This document shows positions 1-5,135 of a DNA stretch of 9,311 nucleotides, in pieces. Position 1 is the stretch's first letter. Each line of letters starts with the position of its first letter. Made by a program: the position numbers and the translations under genes. This DNA comes from Halomonas sp. (lineage in GTDB: Bacteria; Pseudomonadota; Gammaproteobacteria; Pseudomonadales; Halomonadaceae), in contig SKHS01000221.1 in assembly GCA_007116835.1 (NCBI GenBank), positions 1-9,311 on the forward strand, in the 5' to 3' direction. The notes under the pieces were generated by a model. It was not told where the DNA came from, searched no databases, and saw only the letters and a list, made by a program, of their open reading frames with translations.

Positions 1-200
1 AGGTGCAGGGCACCTAAGCAAAGCGCCACCGCTTCATCCCAAGGCGATTCTGTGCCATGCCCATAGTGCAACCCCGCCAGGTAAAACTCACTGGACACCC
101 AGCGCAAATAGTCGCGCAGTGTAAAAAGCTCACTCACCAGCGCCGACTCCGGCAGCGAAAGCGTTGAGCGAGAGGTCTCGTCATTGAGATGCGTAGTCAC
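1..200 (-). CDS. prmB: PrmB, ribosomal protein L3 N5-glutamine methyltransferase (N-terminal part, cut by window edge)
   Basis: The gene reads leftward and only its first 66 codons are present. The visible part contains LFTLRDYLRWVSSEF, then LHYGHGTESPWDEAV at about residues 46-60. It closely matches my memory of the N-terminal helical domain of E. coli PrmB (LRWSVSRF, then YGHGTDNPWDEAV). PrmB uses S-adenosylmethionine to methylate a glutamine of ribosomal protein L3 during 50S assembly. The catalytic domain with its NPPY motif would lie beyond the left edge. The start is GTG at 200-198, preceded by AGGAG with a 5-base spacer, which fixes it well. A possible -10 (TACAAT, 237-232) lies just upstream without a convincing -35. 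It is divergent from the Smr gene, as prmB and smrB are in E. coli. Confidence 0.88.
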   Translation of the reverse strand, partial: MTTHLNDETSRSTLSLPESALVSELFTLRDYLRWVSSEFYLAGLHYGHGTESPWDEAVALCLGALH

Positions 201-252
201 AGCGGCTCCTGGCGTAAAAATTCATAAGGGGATTGTACCTTTGACGCCGCTT

Positions 253-311
253 GGTTCACAGCGCATGGTTCATAACCATACGACTCACAAGCATGCGGTT
301 CACAAGAACAT
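253..311. repeat. Four degenerate 15-bp tandem repeats between prmB and smr
   Basis: Four units follow one another without gaps: GGTTCACAGCGCAT (253-266), GGTTCATAACCATAC (267-281), GACTCACAAGCATGC (282-296) and GGTTCACAAGAACAT (297-311). The rough consensus is GGTTCACAAGCATAC. The core GGTTCACA is the best conserved part. Unit 2 contains a perfect 6+3+6 palindrome (ATGGTT, CAT, AACCAT, 265-279, starting two bases before the unit). The last unit overlaps the -35 of the proposed smr promoter. The array may bind a regulator or may be a decayed minisatellite; the sequence alone does not decide. Confidence 0.6.
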
Positions 312-326
312 TAGGCTCGCTATACT
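299..326 (+). promoter_or_regulatory. Probable sigma-70 promoter for the Smr gene
   Basis: TTCACA (299-304) and TATACT (321-326) are each one base away from the sigma-70 consensus hexamers and are separated by 16 bases. Transcription would begin near 333, leaving a leader of roughly 60 bases before the ATG at 396. That leader holds a small inverted repeat (TGTTAA 351-356, TTAACA 365-370). The -35 lies inside the fourth unit of the repeat array, so a protein bound to the array could affect this promoter. This is a prediction from sequence only. Confidence 0.5.
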
Positions 327-395
327 GTGTGCTTCTCAATTATGCTTATCTGTTAACACTTTCTTTAACATTTTACTTCTCGATTTGAGCCGACC

Positions 396-959
396 ATGAC
401 GCGACACCTGCCCAACGACGACGATATCAGTGCCTTTCGCCAAGCGCTGCAGGCGGCAGGCGTGCGCCGTATTGCTAGCAACCGAGCCGACCCCGGCAAG
501 CCGAAGCGCAACGACGATGCCCAACAGGCACGGCGGCAAGCCGCTGTAGAGAGCAACACGCTGCAAACCAGCGGGCGCACGTCCGATGGACGTGTCGAGG
601 CCGTACGCCCATCAGAATATTTAGAGTTTAGCGTGCCCGACTTACCCTGGCGCACCTTTAGCCAGTTAAAGCGCGGCCAAACCGCTTGGCAGGCTGGGTT
701 GGACTTACACGGTTATACCCTAGAAGAAGCTCGGATTGAGCTTGAAAGCTTCCTACGCGACGCCGCTGCACAAGGCATGCGCTGCGTTCTGGTGGTACAC
801 GGTAAGGCCTGGGGCACTACGTCAGACTTTCCAGTGCTAAAGAGCCATACCAATGCGTGGTTAAGGGAGTGGCCTGGCGTTTTGGCATTCTGTTCCGCCA
901 CTGATATCGATGGCGGAACAGGGGCGGTGTATATTTTGCTGCGCAAGCGCGGGCAATAA
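396..959 (+). CDS. Smr-domain protein, SmrA/YdaL-like (possible endonuclease)
   Basis: The protein has 187 residues. Residues 1-100 are polar, charged and probably poorly ordered. A C-terminal Smr domain occupies about 101-185. Its hallmarks are DLHGYT (103-108), VLVVHGK (131-137), WLREWPGVLAFCSA (155-168) and GGTGAVYILLRK (173-184). Smr domains bind nucleic acid and several are nucleases; E. coli SmrB cleaves mRNA at collided ribosomes. Here the second motif is HGK followed by a long loop, not the HGHGKH of SmrB, and the C-terminal part resembles E. coli SmrA (YdaL) as I remember it. The genomic place, divergent from prmB, is instead that of smrB. No good Shine-Dalgarno sequence precedes the ATG at 396. 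The 3' end converges on the patatin gene with an 18-base gap. Domain assignment is firm; activity is inferred. Confidence 0.88.
   Translation: MTRHLPNDDDISAFRQALQAAGVRRIASNRADPGKPKRNDDAQQARRQAAVESNTLQTSGRTSDGRVEAVRPSEYLEFSVPDLPWRTFSQLKRGQTAWQAGLDLHGYTLEEARIELESFLRDAAAQGMRCVLVVHGKAWGTTSDFPVLKSHTNAWLREWPGVLAFCSATDIDGGTGAVYILLRKRGQ
890..921. repeat. Perfect 11-bp inverted repeat (hairpin) inside the 3' end of smr
   Basis: CTGTTCCGCCA (890-900) and TGGCGGAACAG (911-921) are perfect reverse complements around a 10-base loop. It lies inside the smr reading frame, about 57 bases past the stop of the converging patatin gene. A G+C-rich stem in this place could pause or end transcription coming from the right, but no T-run follows on either strand, so it is not a standard intrinsic terminator. 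Confidence 0.6.
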
Positions 960-977
960 GTGACGCGTTTGCCACGT

Positions 978-2021
978 TTACTCGGCTGCATCTGAGGCAA
1001 TGCCAGGCATTCTACGTTCCAGCGCCTCATCGGCCAGATGACGCCCCAGGCGAATCAAGTCATTGGCACGATGAAACTCATAAGCACTGCAAACGGTTTT
1101 AGGAATTTCGATCAGCACATCCGGCGGGTAGCCAGCCACTTTATATTTCGCCAGCGCCGCCTGAGTGATATCAAACGACTCTAGAATCATATCCAGCTTG
1201 CCCCATTCGCGCTTACCCCGAAAATCGATCGTTTCATCAACCTCATCACCCTCTTCACCGCTACTGCCTCCTAGACCATCCCACAGCCGCCGCGTAGTGG
1301 CACGTACATCGTCCATCCAACCGCCAATATTGGCATCACGATCACGCTCTAACGCGGTGCGGCTATCATTGCCATCTTCATTGGGTAACAGCTCTTCTAA
1401 GGAAATCGGCTGGGGGCTATGGGCAGTCACGTTAACCGCTACTACAAAATCTGCTTCATGAGCAGCCAATATCGGCATCATCGGCAGCGGGTTCAGCAAA
1501 CCGCCATCAACCAGCACCTGATCACCGACATGTACCGGCGTGATTACTCCAGGCACAGCGATAGAGGCACGAATTGCCTGTAAAAGGGGGCCATTTTGAA
1601 ACCATACTTCACGCTGGCGAATCAGGTCTGTGGCAACGGTGGTCACCGGGATGGGCAGATCTTCAATGAGCCTATCACCGACCAGCTCTTCGAGCTTGCT
1701 CATGACTTTATTTGCGCGCATGGCACCCATTGGGCTCCAGGTCACATCGACCAGCTTAAGCACGTCCAGGTAATCCAGATGACACACCCAATCCCGGTAC
1801 TCGGGCAGTTTGCCAGCGGCATAGATACCCGCGACAAGCGCCCCCATGGAGCAACCCGCAATCGAGATAATCTCAAAGCCCCGCGCTTCCAATGCTTCAA
1901 TAACACCGATATGGGCATACCCCCTGGCACCACCGCTGCCCAATACCAACGCAACCTTATTGCCATTCGTTAAAGGAAGGTTGCCCAAAGGTGTTTCAGC
2001 AGTTTGCGTCACTTTCTTCAT
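978..2021 (-). CDS. rssA: Patatin-like phospholipase family protein, RssA type
   Basis: The protein has 347 residues from the chosen start. Three patatin hallmarks are present: an oxyanion-hole GSGGARG at 28-34, the nucleophile elbow GCSMG with Ser58, and VDGG with Asp172, giving a complete Ser-Asp dyad. Other stretches (RASIAVPGVITPV, GYPPDVLIEIP, EFHRAN) match what I remember of E. coli RssA along its length. Patatins are serine hydrolases acting on acyl lipids; the substrate of RssA is not firmly known. There is no signal peptide, so it is probably cytosolic. A hydrophilic, strongly acidic insert (about 200-255, with GEEGDEVDE) lengthens it compared with the roughly 300 residues of E. coli RssA. 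The ATG at 2021 has AGGA 8 bases upstream (2033-2030). A TTG at 2045 and an ATG at 2027 are in frame but poorly placed. It follows the alpha/beta hydrolase by 34 bases, probably as one operon. Confidence 0.88.
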   Translation of the reverse strand: MKKVTQTAETPLGNLPLTNGNKVALVLGSGGARGYAHIGVIEALEARGFEIISIAGCSMGALVAGIYAAGKLPEYRDWVCHLDYLDVLKLVDVTWSPMGAMRANKVMSKLEELVGDRLIEDLPIPVTTVATDLIRQREVWFQNGPLLQAIRASIAVPGVITPVHVGDQVLVDGGLLNPLPMMPILAAHEADFVVAVNVTAHSPQPISLEELLPNEDGNDSRTALERDRDANIGGWMDDVRATTRRLWDGLGGSSGEEGDEVDETIDFRGKREWGKLDMILESFDITQAALAKYKVAGYPPDVLIEIPKTVCSAYEFHRANDLIRLGRHLADEALERRMPGIASDAAE

Positions 2022-2055
2022 CGTCATCTTCCTAATGCTGGCCAACAGATACCCG

Positions 2056-2934
2056 CTATGCTTGCTGCCGGATTATTTCAGCCACGTGTTCAACCGCCTG
2101 GGGTTCAAGGTGCAAATGGTGCCCCCCCGCTAGCACATGGCGGGTTAACTGGGGCACCGCTTGGCGGGCTTTTTCCGCCCAATCCCGCTCCCCTAAAATA
2201 CCGCGCTCCCCTTCTATCAATAGCACTGGTGCTTGAATCTCCGCCAGTAGTGCCAACACCTGCTGAGGCGTAAAACGAACCAGTGACGGCTTTAACAAAC
2301 GGCTATCGGTGCGCATTTGCATATGCCCATCGGCGGTTGCTTGTGTGTTACGTTCAACAAGTGGTGTAGCAGTGATGCTGTCCAGCGGCGTGACGCCTCC
2401 GGCTACCCGCGCAGCGACCGCGCTCTCAATATCCGGATAACGAGGAGGTCGGGAAAGCGGCCGCCGATAGGCTATTAACCCTTTACGCAGTTGGCTGGCA
2501 GTCTCGTCAGCCGGTGTGTTTAGCGCGCCTAAGCCATCTAGCAAAATAAGCTTATCTACGCGCTCGGGAAACGCTGCGGAGACTAGGCAAGCCACCGCTG
2601 CCCCCATCGAGTGAGCAAGTAGCGTTGCCTTTTCGACGCCTAATGATTCCATGGTATCCAGCACATCGTGGGTATAATCCCACAATGCATAATCGCTTCC
2701 TGAAGGCGCATGGGCCGAATGCCCGTGACCACGAAAGTCGATCGCAACAATACGAATATCCAATGCTTTTACTAACAGCGGCGCTAGCCGTGTAAAGCTT
2801 GCCGCGTTGTCTAACCAGCCGTGCAGTGCTACCCAAGTGGACGCAGTGCTACGCCCCCAGCTAAGGGCTGCCAGTCGACCATTCGCCAAGGAAAGCGGCT
2901 GAGCAGCGGTACCGACATGGGTCGATTCATTCAT
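2056..2934 (-). CDS. Alpha/beta-fold hydrolase, resembling serine hydrolase-like (SERHL/MEST) proteins
   Basis: The protein has 292 residues and a single alpha/beta-hydrolase domain. LHGWLDNAASF (38-48) supplies the oxyanion-hole HG. DFRGHGHS (66-73) is the usual loop after strand 4. LLAHSMGAA (105-113) is the nucleophile elbow, with Ser109 in an HSMG context. GGHHLHLE (270-277) carries the catalytic histidine (272 or 273). The acid is probably Glu241 (LLIEGERG) or Asp133 (LLDGLG); I cannot choose between them. A helical lid is likely around 140-215. The family hydrolyses esters, lactones or similar bonds, and the substrate cannot be read from sequence. There is no signal peptide. Upstream of the ATG only a weak AAGAGA is seen. 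The gene precedes the RssA-like patatin in the same direction with a 34-base gap, suggesting cotranscription of two serine hydrolases. Confidence 0.87.
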   Translation of the reverse strand: MNESTHVGTAAQPLSLANGRLAALSWGRSTASTWVALHGWLDNAASFTRLAPLLVKALDIRIVAIDFRGHGHSAHAPSGSDYALWDYTHDVLDTMESLGVEKATLLAHSMGAAVACLVSAAFPERVDKLILLDGLGALNTPADETASQLRKGLIAYRRPLSRPPRYPDIESAVAARVAGGVTPLDSITATPLVERNTQATADGHMQMRTDSRLLKPSLVRFTPQQVLALLAEIQAPVLLIEGERGILGERDWAEKARQAVPQLTRHVLAGGHHLHLEPQAVEHVAEIIRQQA

Positions 2935-3108
2935 AAACAGGATCTCTTGAAAGCCGGATAACCAAGCAATGTCATATTCGTCAGATGACGCTCTAAGGCG
3001 TAAACGTTACCATGCTAAGCGCAGCGCATCTGCCGCTTTTATGGGGAGTTCGCTGCTTGCTACTACTTCGTAATGTGTTGAATAACGATGACCAACAGGA
3101 AAATGGCT

Positions 3109-3201
3109 ATGAAACCACGTCGTGATACCCGTGCTCGCAATCTTGTGTTTTTAATTACCGTGATAAGTGCACTGGTAGTTGGCATGTGGCTCGCTCGCTA
3201 A
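3109..3201 (+). CDS. Predicted small single-pass membrane peptide (30 residues), unknown function
   Basis: A short reading frame begins with MKPRRDTRARN and continues as one hydrophobic segment (about residues 13-28, LVFLITVISALVVGMWLA) ending in Arg. The Arg/Lys-rich start suggests the N terminus stays in the cytoplasm. AGGA (3097-3100) lies 8 bases before the ATG at 3109; a second in-frame ATG at 3103 is only 2 bases from it and is less likely. I do not recognise the peptide. It lies 66 bases upstream of the umuDC control region, in the same direction. The combination of ribosome binding site, basic start and clean membrane helix is better than expected by chance, but no homology supports it. 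Confidence 0.5.
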   Translation: MKPRRDTRARNLVFLITVISALVVGMWLAR

Positions 3202-3266
3202 GCCAATAGCACCCGCTAAACCAATCTTCCCCTGGCACCCTGCGCTGAGCGTCGCTTGCAATTTTT

Positions 3267-3325
3267 TCCCCATGAATAAATACTGCCTATTTACTGTATA
3301 TAAATACACTATTTATTCATGGGGA
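3267..3325. repeat. Perfect 16-bp inverted repeat enclosing the LexA box and covering the umuD ribosome binding site
   Basis: TCCCCATGAATAAATA (3267-3282) and TATTTATTCATGGGGA (3310-3325) are exact reverse complements with a 27-base loop between them. The LexA box fills most of the loop and shares two bases with the right arm. The right arm also holds GGGGA (3321-3325), the likely Shine-Dalgarno sequence of umuD. There is no T-run after either arm, so it is not an intrinsic terminator. No target-site duplication flanks it, so a small mobile element is not supported. Confidence 0.85.
3292..3311. promoter_or_regulatory. LexA-binding SOS box of umuDC
   Basis: TACTGTATATAAATACACTA differs at only two positions from the gammaproteobacterial LexA consensus TACTGTATATATATACAGTA, keeping CTGT on the left and the AT-rich centre. 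It sits 22 bases upstream of the umuD start, where LexA would block RNA polymerase. A TATAAA (3299-3304) inside the box could serve as -10, placing the transcript start near 3311; no good -35 is seen. A further TACTG half-site lies at 3281-3285, 11 bases upstream of the first. Confidence 0.9.
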
Positions 3326-3333
3326 TGCCGACG

Positions 3334-3792
3334 ATGCCGTCTCAACCCACTTATTGTGCAACAACCATGGTTGCGACAGCCCTGCCGTTAACCTCTCAAC
3401 CGCTGCCCTTTCCAATGCTCTACGGCCGCGCTGGGTTTAGCGGCTTCCCTTCACCTGCCCAGGATTACGAGCCACGCACACTAGATCTCAATGAGCGGTT
3501 GATTAAACACCCCAACCACACGTTCTACCTCACCGCCACAGGCGACAGCATGGAAGGCTGGGGGATTTTCGACGGCGATTTGCTGGTGGTGGATCGCAGC
3601 ATACCGCCCCGTTTAGGGCATATTCTGGTCGTCATGTTTGAAGAGGAAGTACTGATAAAGCGTTATGCGCTCTATCAAGGCACGCCACATCTTTGTTCGG
3701 CACATCCTCACTACCCACCACTCCCCCTAGCAGAGACGGACTGCCAGCTATGGGGCGTGGTACGCGCTGTGGTGCATGAGTATTTGCCATGA
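3334..3792 (+). CDS. umuD: UmuD, DNA polymerase V subunit precursor (LexA-like self-cleaving protease)
   Basis: From the ATG at 3334 the protein has 152 residues, against 139 in E. coli. It aligns with E. coli UmuD through GFPSPAQDY, LDLNERLIKHPNHTFYL, TGDSMEGWGIFDGDLLVVD and LWGVV. Ser72 (in GDSM) and Lys109 (in VLIKRY) form the Ser-Lys dyad, spaced 37 residues apart as in E. coli (60/97). The bond that should be cut after RecA stimulation is Ser36-Gly37, exactly 35 residues before the serine but with Ser where Cys or Ala is usual. The N-terminal arm is about 12 residues longer than in E. coli. Cleavage yields UmuD', which joins UmuC to form Pol V. The start at 3334 has GGGGA 8 bases upstream; ATGs at 3319 and 3325 are in frame but lack a properly spaced site. 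Expression should be LexA-controlled. Confidence 0.93.
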   Translation: MPSQPTYCATTMVATALPLTSQPLPFPMLYGRAGFSGFPSPAQDYEPRTLDLNERLIKHPNHTFYLTATGDSMEGWGIFDGDLLVVDRSIPPRLGHILVVMFEEEVLIKRYALYQGTPHLCSAHPHYPPLPLAETDCQLWGVVRAVVHEYLP

Positions 3793-5135
3793 TTGGCCTT
3801 GTGGATGCCAACAACTTCTACGTGTCATGCGAGCGGGTGTTTAATCTCGCGCTTGAAGGCAAGCCCGTTGGCGTGATGTCGAATAACGATGGCTGTGTGA
3901 TTGCCCGTTCGGCCGAAATGAAAGCGCTGAACATCCCCATGGGCACTCCCTCTTTCCAACTAGAAGGTTTGCGCCGACGGGGCGTAATTCACCTGCTTTC
4001 CTCTAACTACGCGCTGTATGGCGACATGTCCGCACGCCTCGCCCAGCTACTGCGGGATGCCTGCCCCGACGTCGCGCCTTACTCTATTGATGAAATGTTT
4101 ATCTACCTGGATGGTTTCAGCGACGCTCAATGTCAAACGCTTGGGGACGTCGTGCGCCGCCGTATTCGCCGCTATTTAGGGCTGCCTGTCTGTGTAGGGC
4201 TAGCACCTACCCATACGCTGGCCAAGCTCGCTAATCTCGTGGCTAAAAAACAGTCTCACTACCAAGGTGTCTGCCTACTTACTGCCAACAGCCCGACCAC
4301 AGCGGCACTGCTTAAACAGTTACCGGTGAGTGACGTATGGGGCGTCGGCAGACGCCTCGCAGAACGGCTTGGAGTGAGCGGCATTCGAACGGCGTGGCAG
4401 TTACGGGAGTGCGACCCGAAGCAGCTACGCAAACGATTTTCCGTGGTGCTGGCGCGTACAGCGTTAGAGCTACGTGGCACCTCCTGCTTGGAAATGAACG
4501 CAGTCGAGCAGCCGCGTCAGCGTATTATGACCTCACGCTCTTTTGGTCAAGCCACTGGCGTAAAAGCGGAACTGCACGCAGCACTGCGCCGCCATGCCCA
4601 GCGTAGTGCCGAAAAACTGCGCCAGCAGAAAAGCCTTACCCGCGCCGTGTTGTTGTTTCTAACCACCAACCGCCACCGTAAAGACCAGCCTCACCTTTCG
4701 CCTAGCGCGATGATTCCCCTGGCATCACCAAGCGACGATACCCGCGTTATTTTAGAAGCGGTACGCGAAGGCCTTGAGCAGATGTACCGGCCAGGTTTTA
4801 AGTTTATGAAAGCCGGCGTCATGCTATTGGACTTAGTGGATGCGCAGCAGTATCAGCTTTCACTGTTGCAGCCCTCACCCAAGGCGCACCCACACTTGAT
4901 GAACACCATTGACGCCATTAATCAGCACATGGGGCAAGGCACCATTCGTTTTGGAATGACAGAGGCGGAAGCACCGTGGCAGTTGCGCTGTGCGCACCGC
5001 TCCAACCGTTACACTACCTGCTGGGACGAACTCATGGAGGCAGGCACTCACCCTGGCGCCATTGCGGCCGCCAGGGTGAAGCGTGAACAACAGCGGCTAG
5101 CGCGAGCGCAGCACTTGGCGAAGTCGCGGGCTTAG
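3789..5135 (+). CDS. umuC: UmuC, catalytic subunit of DNA polymerase V (Y-family)
   Basis: The protein has 448 residues (E. coli 422). It starts with LVDANNFYVSCE, giving metal ligand Asp6 and the steric-gate Tyr11. SNNDGCVIARSAEMKALNI (31-49) is the fingers region. YSIDEMFIYLDG (98-109) carries Asp101 and Glu102. A helix-hairpin-helix thumb motif (VSDVWGVGRRLAERLGV) lies at about 180-196, and the little finger spans roughly 245-355. QLSLL (356-360) sits where E. coli has the beta-clamp motif QLNLF. The C terminus has a basic, Ala/Arg-rich tail (about 420-448) not seen in E. coli. Its ATG overlaps the umuD stop as ATGA, indicating translational coupling. With UmuD' it performs error-prone synthesis across DNA lesions. 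All catalytic residues are present, so an active enzyme is expected. The last 39 bases overlap the convergent transporter gene. Confidence 0.96.
   Translation: MIGLVDANNFYVSCERVFNLALEGKPVGVMSNNDGCVIARSAEMKALNIPMGTPSFQLEGLRRRGVIHLLSSNYALYGDMSARLAQLLRDACPDVAPYSIDEMFIYLDGFSDAQCQTLGDVVRRRIRRYLGLPVCVGLAPTHTLAKLANLVAKKQSHYQGVCLLTANSPTTAALLKQLPVSDVWGVGRRLAERLGVSGIRTAWQLRECDPKQLRKRFSVVLARTALELRGTSCLEMNAVEQPRQRIMTSRSFGQATGVKAELHAALRRHAQRSAEKLRQQKSLTRAVLLFLTTNRHRKDQPHLSPSAMIPLASPSDDTRVILEAVREGLEQMYRPGFKFMKAGVMLLDLVDAQQYQLSLLQPSPKAHPHLMNTIDAINQHMGQGTIRFGMTEAEAPWQLRCAHRSNRYTTCWDELMEAGTHPGAIAAARVKREQQRLARAQHLAKSRA
5048..5079. repeat. Perfect 11-bp inverted repeat (hairpin) inside the 3' end of umuC
   Basis: TCACCCTGGCG (5048-5058) and CGCCAGGGTGA (5069-5079) pair perfectly around a 10-base loop. 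The hairpin lies in the codons of the extra C-terminal tail of UmuC and starts 17 bases past the stop of the converging transporter gene. It could protect or end that gene's transcript, but no T-run follows. Its arm length, loop length and position relative to a converging minus-strand gene match the hairpin at 890-921. Confidence 0.6.

Noticed and set aside
256..304. Repeated TCACA/TGTGA words as CRP sites
   Set aside because: All copies point the same way; a CRP site needs TGTGA and TCACA facing each other about 6 bases apart.
184..399. 71-codon plus-strand frame across the prmB-smr intergenic region
   Set aside because: It overlaps the prmB start, the repeat array and the promoter, has no ribosome binding site and resembles no protein.
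2022..2045. Upstream TTG start for the patatin gene, adding eight codons
   Set aside because: TTG is a rare start and AGGA at 2033-2030 is correctly spaced for the ATG at 2021.
3256..3267. Terminator for the small membrane ORF ending in TTTTTT
   Set aside because: The preceding G+C-rich bases do not form a continuous stem of useful length.
3267..3325. Inverted repeat as a miniature transposable element or terminator
   Set aside because: It is only 59 bases, has no flanking target duplication and no T-run after either arm.
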